A stretch of 64,000 bases of DNA, from positions 4,461,001-4,525,000 of the forward strand of contig NZ_CP067100.1 of NCBI RefSeq assembly GCF_016616235.1, read 5' to 3'. The first letter of the stretch is position 1, and every line of letters begins with the position of its first letter. The notes under the pieces were generated by a model, which did no database searches, was not told where the DNA came from, and was given only the letters and a program-made list of their open reading frames with translations. The stretch comes from Bradyrhizobium diazoefficiens. Lineage in GTDB: Bacteria; Pseudomonadota; Alphaproteobacteria; Rhizobiales; Xanthobacteraceae. A program made the position numbers and the translations under genes. Positions 8,517-15,893 of this stretch are shown piece by piece.

Positions 8517-9731
8517 TCAGGCCGCCGCCGGGGCGGACCGTCGCTCGCGGCGAAGCGCGAGCAACCAGATTCCGGCGGCGAGCGCGCCCGCTGTCGCGAT
8601 GGCGCGGGCCGCCGTCGGCAGCGGCAGGCCGAACCAGTCCGGCAACGCCATCGAGGCCAGCGCGAGCGCGCCCAGTCGCACCGTTTCGGCCGCGAAGGCG
8701 GTCCGACTTCTTTCCAGGACGCCGCCGATGGTCACGCATGAAACCAAGATGACTATGGAATAGGTGACGGAGACCTGCACCGGAAAGGCTTCGAAGCCGT
8801 AAAGGAAATGCAGAAGCATCGCCATCGTGAGCGTGTACTGGACTGCTCCGTAGGCGGCGACCGCCCGCGGCGTCTCGGGGTCGTAACGACGCACGACCGA
8901 CGGATCCAGCGGCTCCGGCGCCTGTATCCTTCCGAACCAGACCGCTAACTTGCCGGCGAGCCCGCGAGCCGCGCGGGTCTGCCGGATCAGGTCCGCGTAC
9001 ACCTGAAGGTTGCTCCAGAGCGGGTTCAGGCTCCGCAGCGGTTTGCGCACTCCGTAGGCGATCTTTTCGCCGTCGCGCTCGTCGACGAAGGTGCCGAACA
9101 TCCGGTCCCAGAGGACGAAGATCCCGCCGTAGTTCCTGTCGATGCAGTAGTCGTTCTGACCGTGATGCACGCGATGGTTCGACGGAGTGACCAGGATGCG
9201 GTCGAGCACGCCGAGCCGGCCGATGAGTTCGGTGTGCACCCAATACTGGTACAGCAGATCGACCAGCCCGACGATGAGATACATCACCGGCGGAACGCCC
9301 AACACGGCCATCGGCAGGTGAAAGATCCAGGTGAACAGCGCGGCGGTCGCGGGCTGCCGCAACGCGGTCGAAAGGTTGAAATATTCCGACGAATGATGGA
9401 CGACATGGCTGCCCCAGAGCACGGGAATCTCGTGGCTGAAGCGGTGGTACCAGTAATGGGAGAAGTCGTAGAGCAGCAACGCGGCGACCCATGGCAGGAC
9501 GCTGTCGCGGCTCCATTCGACGAGGTGGAAGGCTTCGTAGACCGCGACATAGAGCGCGACGTCGATAAGCTTGGCGAAGCCGCCGATGGCCTGGCTCAGT
9601 ACGCCGTGGTGCAGACTCGTGATGGTGTCGGGTACGTCGTATACCCCGCGACGCCCCATCCGCCACGCGATCGCCGCCTCGACGAGGATCGTGACCATGA
9701 AGACCGGAATCGCGAACATAAGGATCTTCAC
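8517..9731 (-). CDS. Sterol desaturase / fatty acid hydroxylase family membrane protein, AGMO-like (404 aa)
   Basis: Hydrophobic N- and C-terminal regions flank a di-iron site with eight-histidine spacing: HYWYHRFSHE, HVVHHSSEYFN and NHRVHH, in order. The segment NLSTALRQ after the second motif is characteristic of alkylglycerol monooxygenase (AGMO/TMEM195) rather than of sterol C5 desaturase. The enzyme would hydroxylate a lipid alkyl chain at the membrane using O2; a tetrahydropterin cofactor is known for animal AGMO only. Several C-terminal membrane spans follow the catalytic part. Start ATG 9731 begins MKILMFAIPVF. Upstream lies an unusual 16-bp tandem array. Confidence 0.8.
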   Translation of the reverse strand: MKILMFAIPVFMVTILVEAAIAWRMGRRGVYDVPDTITSLHHGVLSQAIGGFAKLIDVALYVAVYEAFHLVEWSRDSVLPWVAALLLYDFSHYWYHRFSHEIPVLWGSHVVHHSSEYFNLSTALRQPATAALFTWIFHLPMAVLGVPPVMYLIVGLVDLLYQYWVHTELIGRLGVLDRILVTPSNHRVHHGQNDYCIDRNYGGIFVLWDRMFGTFVDERDGEKIAYGVRKPLRSLNPLWSNLQVYADLIRQTRAARGLAGKLAVWFGRIQAPEPLDPSVVRRYDPETPRAVAAYGAVQYTLTMAMLLHFLYGFEAFPVQVSVTYSIVILVSCVTIGGVLERSRTAFAAETVRLGALALASMALPDWFGLPLPTAARAIATAGALAAGIWLLALRRERRSAPAAA

Positions 9732-9830
9732 GTGGCGCCTCCCCTATTCCCTCACGCCGGAGTCATCGACGGCAGTCGCGGGAGGGTATGGTGGACGGGG
9801 GGATTCCGTCAATCCTTGGCGCATCGATCC

Positions 9831-9910
9831 TTGGAAGCGCCAAGAATTGGAAGCGCCAAGAATTGGAAGCGCCAAGAATTGGAAGCGCCAAGAATTGGAA
9901 GCGCCAAGAA
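9831..9910. repeat. Tandem array of five 16-bp units, each with internal dyad
   Basis: TTGGAAGCGCCAAGAA is repeated five times without any mismatch. Each unit contains TTGG-AAGCG-CCAA, an inverted repeat. The array sits 100-180 bases upstream of the AGMO-like gene, in a 380-base gap (9732-10114) with no other gene. It could be a multi-copy protein-binding site, a set of small hairpins, or a slippage-prone microsatellite. Confidence 0.9.
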
Positions 9911-10114
9911 TCGAGCAACCGGACGCCATGAGGAGACGTTCTAGCGCGGGACGTGGTTGTCGCGCCGCTCGGCGGTCGCCTCGCGCATCCGGCAGCGGCT
10001 CGTTCTCCTGGAGAGACAATAACTCGCGGGGTCAGCGGGCAATCGACCGGATGAGATTGCCCGTGCGCTCTCAGCCGAAGAGCTGGCTACTCCAAAGAGG
10101 CCGCCTGCGGGCCG

Positions 10115-10576
10115 TCAAGCCGCGAACGCCGCAAGTCCAGCTGCGGCAACCTGCGCATCCTGAGTCGACTGCATGCCCGATACGCCGATCGCTCCGATCA
10201 CCTTGCCCTCGCGCAGGATCGGAAGGCCGCCTTCCAGCGGCGTCAAATTGGTCATGCCCAGCAGCCGCAGGTGAAGGCCGCCATCCGCCAGCGCGGCTTC
10301 GAACGCCCCGGTCGGCCGCCTGAAATCGACGCTGGTCCTCGCCTTCTGCTGCGCGACCAGCACGCTGCCATGCTGCGCCTGGTCGAGCCGGTACAGCAGA
10401 ACGAGATGGCCGCCGCTGTCGGCAATGGCGATCACCATGGGCCAGCCATGGCGCTGCGCCTCCGCACGCGCCGCCTCCGCAATGAGCGTTGCTTCATCGA
10501 ACGTGATCGGGTCGCCATAGAGAGGCGTCAGGGCTGCGAGAGGGCCTCTTGCGGTGGAGGCGTCTGGCGTCATCAT
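10115..10576 (-). CDS. GlcG/HbpS family (DUF336) heme-binding-like protein (153 aa)
   Basis: Contains AARAEAQRHGWPMVIAIAD, QKARTSVDFRRPTG and a C-terminal GGLPILREGKVIGAIGVSG, the conserved pattern of the GlcG/HbpS family. Members bind heme or act in redox sensing, and many sit beside oxidoreductases. Start ATG 10576 has AGGAGC five bases upstream; the frame continues to 10609 without a better site. It is divergent from a LysR-type gene with a shared 100-base regulatory gap, so that regulator probably controls it. Confidence 0.75.
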   Translation of the reverse strand: MMTPDASTARGPLAALTPLYGDPITFDEATLIAEAARAEAQRHGWPMVIAIADSGGHLVLLYRLDQAQHGSVLVAQQKARTSVDFRRPTGAFEAALADGGLHLRLLGMTNLTPLEGGLPILREGKVIGAIGVSGMQSTQDAQVAAAGLAAFAA

Positions 10577-10632
10577 GGGAAGCTCCTGGTCATCGGGAGC
10601 CCCACTCACAACACGTCCGAGCCGCCGTGATA

Positions 10633-10652
10633 ATATCCGTCAAAAGGGATAT
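10633..10652. promoter_or_regulatory. LysR-type operator candidate between the divergent GlcG-like and LysR genes
   Basis: ATATCC-N8-GGATAT forms a 6+6 inverted repeat, embedded in a longer AT-rich dyad (TAATATCC ... GGATATATTA). Spacing and position in the divergent intergenic region fit a LysR-type binding site, which commonly contains T-N11-A. It lies 57 bases from the GlcG-like start and 27 from the proposed LysR start. Confidence 0.5.
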
Positions 10653-10678
10653 ATTATCTCGCTTTTCGGGAGAGTGCC

Positions 10679-11566
10679 CTGACCTCGTTTGCGGATTACA
10701 CCACGTTTCTGGCCGTCATCGACGAGGGCAGCCTGACCTCGGCGGCCGCGCGTCTCGGCAAAACATTGCAGTCGGTCAGCCGGTCGCTGGCGCGGCTCGA
10801 GGACGATCTCGGCGTCGAGCTCATATCGCGAACGACGCGGCGCCTGCGTCCGACGGCGGCCGGCCTCGAATTTGCCGGCCGCATCCGCCTCGCCCTCACC
10901 ACCATCGACGCCGCGCGCGAAGATCTGCTCGCCAGCGACCGGCGGCTTGCCGGCACCATCCGCATCGGCACGTCGAGCCTGTTCGGCCCCGAATATGTGA
11001 CCCCTGCCCTGGGCCAGTTCCTGACGCGGAATCCGGACATCGCCATCGAACTCGTCCTGTCCGACGAGCATGTCGACCTCGTCGCCGGAAAGTTGGATTT
11101 CGCCATCCGCATCGGGCATTTGCCGGACTCGAATCTGCGAATCCGCCGCCTTGGTGGACTGAGCTGGGCCGTGTTCGCGGCACCCGCCTATCTGGAAGCT
11201 TACGGTCGTCCCGAACATCCGCGCGAGCTCACCCGCCATGAATGCGTGTTGCGCGCCAGCGACGACGATAGATGGGCCTTTGGCGGCACCAAGCGGCGCA
11301 TCGACGTGCACGGTCGTTTTCGCTCGGAAAGCGCGGCGGCACGCAACGCTGCCGTCGCGTCCGGTCTTGGCATCGGCCTCGCCCCACTCTGGCAGGTGCG
11401 TCGGCTGATCGATCGGGGCGACGTCGAGCAGATCCTGGTTGGCCACGAGCCGCCACCCATTCCGCTCCAGATCGTCTGGCCCAAGCGGGCCGCCGACGCC
11501 ATGCCCCGGCGGGTCCGCGCCGCGATCGATGTCCTTGCCGCGCGACTGTCCGCCATGCGGATATGA
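10679..11566 (+). CDS. LysR-family transcriptional regulator, apparent CTG start (295 aa)
   Basis: An N-terminal winged HTH (FADYTTFLAVIDEGSLTSAA, then LGKTLQSVSRSLARLEDDLG) is followed by a periplasmic-binding-like effector domain. The complete HTH is only encoded if translation begins upstream of TTG 10766. Between that codon and the in-frame stop at 10631 there is no ATG, GTG or TTG. CTG 10679 begins LTSFADYTTF, with GGAGAG at 10669-10674, four bases before it. Starting at TTG 10766 would delete the first helix. A CTG start is therefore proposed; a sequence error is the alternative. Likely controls the divergent GlcG-like gene. Confidence 0.8.
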   Translation: MTSFADYTTFLAVIDEGSLTSAAARLGKTLQSVSRSLARLEDDLGVELISRTTRRLRPTAAGLEFAGRIRLALTTIDAAREDLLASDRRLAGTIRIGTSSLFGPEYVTPALGQFLTRNPDIAIELVLSDEHVDLVAGKLDFAIRIGHLPDSNLRIRRLGGLSWAVFAAPAYLEAYGRPEHPRELTRHECVLRASDDDRWAFGGTKRRIDVHGRFRSESAAARNAAVASGLGIGLAPLWQVRRLIDRGDVEQILVGHEPPPIPLQIVWPKRAADAMPRRVRAAIDVLAARLSAMRI

Positions 11567-11571
11567 CCCGC

Positions 11572-11752
11572 GTGTGCTCCTGGTTCAGCATCTCGGCTTT
11601 TCCGCGCAGGGTCGTTCGCGGACTCCGCCCTGCATGATGCCATCCATGCCCCTGTTTTGCCCGACGGGTCAAGCTTTGCTTCGGTGAATCCGCAAAACAT
11701 GATTTCGTTGTGATTTCAGCGCCCCGGCTACTGTGCATGGGGTTGTTTTCGA
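11572..11752 (+). repeat. Dispersed repeat, copy 1, with a fragment of a GrlR-like gene
   Basis: Two conserved blocks, one beginning ATGCCCCTGTTTTGCCCGAC (11646-11672) and one beginning GGCTACTGTGCATGGGGTTG (11726-11752), recur in the same order and strand at 48024-48119. Just upstream, 11572-11595 is 23/24 identical to 6776-6799 inside the GrlR-like remnant. It fills the non-coding gap 11567-11791. From memory such blocks are scattered through Bradyrhizobium chromosomes. Confidence 0.7.
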
Positions 11753-11791
11753 CTCTTTTGTTTGCGCGGCCCCGACGGCGCTCATCGGGCG

Positions 11792-11941
11792 TCAGTGACG
11801 CTTGAAGTACTGCACCTCGCGCTCGTGCTTCTCGGCCGCGGCGCGGCTCTTGAACGTGCCGAGATTACGGCGCTTGCCGGTCTTGGGATTCACCTTGCGT
11901 GAATAGAGGCGATATTCGCCGGATGCGAGTTTGCGGATCAT
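11792..11941 (-). CDS. Small basic protein (49 aa)
   Basis: MIRKLASGEYRLYSRKVNPK followed by a second basic stretch (RRNLGTFKSRAAAEKHEREV) and the end QYFKRH. The repeated motif of strand, Lys/Arg turn and helix resembles small conserved alphaproteobacterial proteins of unknown role, possibly nucleic-acid binding. GGAG is seven bases before the ATG. A longer frame upstream runs through the Sel1 gene out of frame and is rejected. Confidence 0.75.
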   Translation of the reverse strand: MIRKLASGEYRLYSRKVNPKTGKRRNLGTFKSRAAAEKHEREVQYFKRH

Positions 11942-12012
11942 GGTTGCGCTCCGTCTTGTCTGGTTATCAACGGCGGACGCGCGAGCCAGGTTCCGGCACG
12001 TGCCGGGTCTGT

Positions 12013-12371
12013 TCAGAAGCACAGCGTGGTGACGAACTGGCCCTGCTTGTTCTTGATCGCATAAGGGCAGCGCAGCCGCTCCAGCGCCTTCCTGGCGTCC
12101 TCGTCGCCGAGCGCCGCCGCACGCTCGTAATAGCCTTTTGCGGCCTCCTTGTCCTTCGGCCCGCCCCTGCCCTCCTGCGCGAAGGCGCCCATCCGCTCCA
12201 GCGCGCCGGGATGGTTTTGCGCCGCCGCCTTCTCGAACAACGCGCGCGCCGCGACGTCGTCTCTCTCGGATCGGCGGCCACACGGTCGCACAGGACGAGG
12301 TCGGCCGATTGCGCCTGCGCCGAGAGCGGCGCGGCCAGCGTAAGAACGATGGCAATGAGACAAGTCCGCAT
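12013..12371 (-). pseudogene. Exported Sel1-repeat protein, disrupted by a single frameshift
   Basis: The 5' part encodes a signal peptide (MRTCLIAIVLTLAAPLSAQA) and LVLCDRVAADP. The frame is then lost in the CT-repeat at about 12261-12268. The other frame continues with DDVAARALFEKAAAQNHPGA and KGYYERAAALGDEDARKALE, two Sel1-type helices, ending KNKQGQFVTTLCF. One missing base restores a continuous protein of about 118 aa. Sel1 repeats mediate protein-protein contacts. It is either a pseudogene or a sequencing error. Confidence 0.65.
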
Positions 12372-12403
12372 GCGTGCCACGTTGCGGCCCCGCCCCGGCA
12401 AAT

Positions 12404-13090
12404 TCAAGGCTCCAGTCCTGACCGGCGCAGCACGGGTATGGCCTCCGGCGATGCCAGGTAGCGCAGCAGACGATCGGCTGCCTCGGCATGTGCCGCGTTC
12501 GCCATGCGGCCGGCGGAGAACACCGCCGGTGTCTGCAAATCGAGCGGGATGGGTCCGATGACCTCGATGCCCTGCACCTGCTTCAGCTCGCTGATCTGCT
12601 GCACGGCCAGATCAGCCTCGCCGCTGACGAGCCGCTCCGCCGTGAAGCCCTGCTCGACGATGGTGGCCTTGGCGTTGATCTCGGCCGCGATCCCCATCCG
12701 TACAAGCAGCTGGGCGAAATAGACCCCGCTCGCCCCGAGCCGCGAATAGGCGACGGACCGGGCCGCGAGCAGCGTCGTGCGCAGCGCGGCTGCGGTCGTG
12801 ATGTCGGGATGGGCCTGTCCTGGCCGCACCGCGATGCCGACAAAGGAGCGCGCCAGACCGGCCGCGCTCTCGGCAATGACCCGGCCCTCGCCGATCATCT
12901 CGTCGAGCCCTTCGCGGGTGAGGATCACGAGATCGGCGGCCTCGCCGGCGCGCAAACGCTTGACGAGCGCGAGGGTCGGCGCGAAATCGGCATCGACCTT
13001 TATGCCGCTGGCGGTCTCGAAAGCGGAGGACAGGCTGCGCATCGCACCCATCAGGCCGAGCGTCGAGAGCATGCGAATGGTGTTTGCCAT
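12404..13090 (-). CDS. ModA-like substrate-binding domain protein without signal peptide (228 aa)
   Basis: The sequence MLSTLGLMGAMRSLSSAFET, the segment RLRAGEAADLVILTREGLDE, and a late VFSAGRMANAAHAEAADRLL match the bilobal molybdate-type (COG0725) binding protein fold. Typical ModA proteins carry a signal peptide; here residue 1 is almost directly before the first strand, so the protein should stay in the cytoplasm. It starts 19 bases after the GrlR-like gene, probably in one operon with it. No ABC permease or ATPase is nearby, which argues for a sensor or carrier role rather than uptake. Confidence 0.75.
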   Translation of the reverse strand: MANTIRMLSTLGLMGAMRSLSSAFETASGIKVDADFAPTLALVKRLRAGEAADLVILTREGLDEMIGEGRVIAESAAGLARSFVGIAVRPGQAHPDITTAAALRTTLLAARSVAYSRLGASGVYFAQLLVRMGIAAEINAKATIVEQGFTAERLVSGEADLAVQQISELKQVQGIEVIGPIPLDLQTPAVFSAGRMANAAHAEAADRLLRYLASPEAIPVLRRSGLEP

Positions 13091-13109
13091 GTGTCTTCCC
13101 GGATAAATT

Positions 13110-13811
13110 TCAGGCGCGGTGCATCAGCTTGAGCGCAGCGGTGAGGCGCAGGCTGCGCTTGCCGGCCAGCGCGGTTGCGTCCAGCACCGCCCCTTCGCCG
13201 TCATAACTGCCGGAGAAGCCGATGCCGACCTCGTGCCCGCCGAAGATCGGATCGTCCTTGGCCGGCGTGTGCTCCTGGTTGAGGATCTGGCCCTTCCAGC
13301 GGCCTCTCGCAGCGGTGTAGCTGCCGAGATAATAGAACGAGGCGTCGCCGCCGAGGATGCGGCCCCGGTTGAGCAGCATCACGCCGGTCAGCCCGCCGTC
13401 GACGCCGTCGAGCATGCGCAGATGGATCGAGTAGAGACCATCGGTGATGCCGCCTTCGCCGACTCCGCCGGCGATCGGCACCTCATCTTCGGTGATCGGC
13501 GTCATCACCGACTGGAATGGCACGCCCGGCAACTCCTTCAGCTCGCCCTTGAAGCGATAGAGATCGCCATCGGCCCAGCCTTTTGCGATCAGCGTCGCAT
13601 CGTCGGTACCAGCCATGGCGCGGTAGTTCGGATCGGGGTTGTGGCGCACCGTCTTGATCACGATGTCGACGCCGTCGTTGGTTTTGTCGTAGGTGCCGAT
13701 ATGGGCGAACGCCGAATTGCCGCCGAGCATCGTGCCGTTGCCGGCATGCATCACGCTGTGGCCGACGGCGTCGCCGAGCTGAAACCGCACCTTGTAGAAA
13801 CCCTCAAACAC
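13110..13811 (-). CDS. Two-domain GrlR-like protein (233 aa)
   Basis: Two related halves are visible. The first has FEGFYKVRFQLGDAVGHSVM, AMLGGNSAF-like and GTYD segments. The second has GLYSIHLRMLDGVDGGLTGV, GRILGGDASFYYLGSY and GRWKGQILNQEHTP. Each half fits the GrlR beta-barrel family, named from a negative regulator of type III secretion in enteropathogens; members elsewhere have unknown roles. GTG 13811 is preferred since it starts just before FEGFYKV, though the frame remains open to 13913. A decayed relative is at 6615-6813. Confidence 0.65.
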   Translation of the reverse strand: MFEGFYKVRFQLGDAVGHSVMHAGNGTMLGGNSAFAHIGTYDKTNDGVDIVIKTVRHNPDPNYRAMAGTDDATLIAKGWADGDLYRFKGELKELPGVPFQSVMTPITEDEVPIAGGVGEGGITDGLYSIHLRMLDGVDGGLTGVMLLNRGRILGGDASFYYLGSYTAARGRWKGQILNQEHTPAKDDPIFGGHEVGIGFSGSYDGEGAVLDATALAGKRSLRLTAALKLMHRA

Positions 13812-13931
13812 CAGCCGTGTCCCCGGCCCCAGCGCACATCCCGCCGGCAGTCTATCCCGGTTTCGGCAGCGACGGACAAGTTTCACGCAAGGCAAGGTCC
13901 GCCGACCGCGCAACGGCCGTCATCAGAATGC

Positions 13932-13965
13932 AAAAATCCGCCGGAGCCTATCTGCTCCGGCGGAT
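13932..13965 (-). terminator. Rho-independent terminator of glnII
   Basis: Perfect 12-bp stem ATCCGCCGGAGC / GCTCCGGCGGAT (13936-13947 and 13954-13965) with a 6-base loop. On the minus strand it is followed by a run of T (AAAAA at 13932-13936 on the plus strand). It lies 45 bases after the glnII stop codon. A second GC-rich hairpin (GCCCGGGC arms, 13977-14001) sits between. Confidence 0.85.
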
Positions 13966-14009
13966 CGAAGAGCAGCCCGGGCCAGCCCCCAGCCCGGGCC
14001 GGGAGGATG

Positions 14010-15044
14010 TCAGGCCGCGGCCTTCTTGTCGGTCGGCACCGACGCGATCGTCTTCAGGATCTGCGAAGCGATCTGGTAGGGGTCGCCTTGCGAGTTCGGA
14101 CGGCGGTCTTCCAGATAGCCCTTGTAACCGTTGTTGACGAAGGAGTGCGGAACGCGGATCGAAGCGCCGCGATCGGCCACGCCGTAGCTGAACTTGTTCC
14201 AGGGCGCGGTCTCGTGCTTGCCGGTCAGGCGCTTGTCGTTGTCCGGGCCGTAGACGGCGATATGGTCCATCAGGTTCTTCTCGAAGGCGGCCATCAGCGC
14301 CTCGAAATACTCCTTGCCGCCGACGTCGCGCATATAGGCGGTCGAGAAGTTGGCATGCATGCCCGAGCCGTTCCAGTCGGTGTCGCCGAGCGGCTTGCAG
14401 TGGAACTCGATGTCGATGCCGTACTTCTCGGTGAGGCGCAGCATCAAATAGCGGGCCATCCACATCTGGTCGGCCGCGGTCTTGGAGCCCTTGCCGAAGA
14501 TCTGGAATTCCCACTGGCCCTTGGCGACTTCCGCGTTGATGCCTTCGTGGTTGATGCCGGCAGCCAGGCAGAGGTCGAGATGCTCCTCGACGATCTTGCG
14601 GGCGACGTCGCCGACGTTCGAATAGCCGACGCCGGTGTAGTACGGGCCCTGCGGCGCCGGATAACCCGAGGCAGGGAAGCCGAGCGGACGGCCGTCCTTG
14701 TAGAAGAAGTATTCCTGCTCGAAGCCGAACCAGGCGCCGGCGTCATCGAGGATGGTGGCACGCTTGTTTGACGGATGCGGTGTCTTGCCATCGGGCATCA
14801 TGACTTCGCACATCACCAGCACGCCGTTGGTGCGGGCGGCGTCCGGGAAGACCGCGACCGGCTTCAGCACGCAATCGGAGCTGTGGCCTTCGGCCTGCTG
14901 GGTGGAGGAGCCATCGAAGCCCCAGAGCGGAAGCTGCTCGAGCGTCGGAAATGACGCAAATTCCTTGATCTGGGTTTTGCCGCGCAAGTTCGGAGTCGGC
15001 GTATATCCGTCGAGCCAGATGTACTCGAGCTTATACTTGGTCAT
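14010..15044 (-). CDS. glnII: Glutamine synthetase type II
   Basis: The 344-aa protein begins MTKYKLEYIWLDGYTPTPNL and contains LWGFDGSSTQQA, the metal-site helix FGFEQEYFF, GQWEFQIF and NGSGMHANFS. These are hallmarks of the eukaryote-like GSII of rhizobia (usual length about 330-345 aa). It condenses glutamate and ammonia with ATP in the cytoplasm. GSII is not adenylylated like GSI but controlled transcriptionally by NtrC and sigma-54 in Bradyrhizobium (established). A -24/-12 element upstream supports that here. DUF2735 is divergently placed, and a strong terminator follows. Confidence 0.97.
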   Translation of the reverse strand: MTKYKLEYIWLDGYTPTPNLRGKTQIKEFASFPTLEQLPLWGFDGSSTQQAEGHSSDCVLKPVAVFPDAARTNGVLVMCEVMMPDGKTPHPSNKRATILDDAGAWFGFEQEYFFYKDGRPLGFPASGYPAPQGPYYTGVGYSNVGDVARKIVEEHLDLCLAAGINHEGINAEVAKGQWEFQIFGKGSKTAADQMWMARYLMLRLTEKYGIDIEFHCKPLGDTDWNGSGMHANFSTAYMRDVGGKEYFEALMAAFEKNLMDHIAVYGPDNDKRLTGKHETAPWNKFSYGVADRGASIRVPHSFVNNGYKGYLEDRRPNSQGDPYQIASQILKTIASVPTDKKAAA

Positions 15045-15129
15045 TGAGCCTCTCTGTAGATGATGCGAAAGGTGGGGTTGAGAGCCCCCGCACGTTTGTA
15101 CCCGGCCATCATCGGCCGGCCCCTTACAA

Positions 15130-15144
15130 GCATTTTGCGTGCCA
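15130..15144 (-). promoter_or_regulatory. Sigma-54 -24/-12 promoter of glnII
   Basis: On the minus strand TGGCACG-CAAA-ATGC gives the GG-N10-GC spacing of sigma-54 promoters with a perfect -24 block and one mismatch in the -12 block (A for T). It is about 85 bases before the glnII ATG. No unambiguous NtrC site was found by eye upstream, though the 430-base gap leaves room for one. Confidence 0.7.
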
Positions 15145-15579
15145 AAAGGCCGCAGAGCGCGAGGTTTTCCACCACCGCGGGGCGCGCGCCGCCGCCGGCG
15201 GATCGTCCATAGTGACGTGCGTCATAGCCGCGCACCTTCGCGTGAAGCTGCGCTGCAAAATCCCGCGGAAAACGCACGATTCTGAAGCATGCCGGCCCAT
15301 GCCGGAGGTTGCCGATCAAACGTGCATCAACGCCCGGCAATTTCCGTAAAGCGACCCGCCCCTGCCCAGCAACCTTTGGAATGGCCGAGGCGTTGGTCAC
15401 CAAGCCAATGCCTTGGAGGGTGCAAAGGGTCGGCTGCCCAAAAATTAGGCGGCAACTGATTTCCTCTTGGGCACTTTCCAATTCGAAGGGCGCGGCCGAT
15501 ATGGGGATTCCAGTAACCACAATCGAACGAGTCGGGCGCACCATGGAGGCCAAGGCGCTTTGACCAAGGAGAAATCGCC

Positions 15580-15783
15580 ATGATGAACAATGGTCTAAGT
15601 CAGGGATCTGCGAAGATCTATCAATTTCCGGTCGGGGGCCGCGCGGCTCTCGCCGGACGCCGCGATGGCGAGACCCGCCTTCCCGCTGATCACACATCGC
15701 CTCCCGCGAACGTCTCGATCTGCAGCGACAGCTGGTACCACCAGGACGCGGTCGACGAAGCCAAGCCGAAATGGGACCGCTGA
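15580..15783 (+). CDS. DUF2735 family protein (67 aa)
   Basis: MMNNGLSQGSAKIYQFPVGG, then RAALAGRR and ICSDSWYHQDAVDEAKPKW. The IYQFP and SWYHQ motifs identify the rhizobial DUF2735 family, of unknown function and repeatedly found next to glnII. AGGAG lies eight bases before the first ATG. The 535-base shared upstream region suggests nitrogen-linked control (inference). A terminator follows at 15836-15870. Confidence 0.85.
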   Translation: MMNNGLSQGSAKIYQFPVGGRAALAGRRDGETRLPADHTSPPANVSICSDSWYHQDAVDEAKPKWDR

Positions 15784-15835
15784 TGCCTGTGGCAGGGTTA
15801 CCGCCGCGCTTTCACTGCGCGGGATGGCAATTGGA

Positions 15836-15870
15836 AAAAGGGTCGAAGCCACGAGGTTTCGGCCCTTTTT
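15836..15870 (+). terminator. Rho-independent terminator after the DUF2735 gene
   Basis: AAAAAGGGTCGAAGCC pairs with GGTTTCGGCCCTTTTT around a 4-base loop, with one or two mismatches in the stem, followed by a T run. Its mirror A-run lets it also serve the convergent MliC-like gene. Confidence 0.8.
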
Positions 15871-15893
15871 GATTCTTGCAGGCGGGGCGCCGT

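Noticed and set aside
8329..9666. Long minus-strand open frame over the AGMO-like gene
   Set aside because: Different frame from the histidine-motif protein, Arg-rich throughout, explained by high GC.
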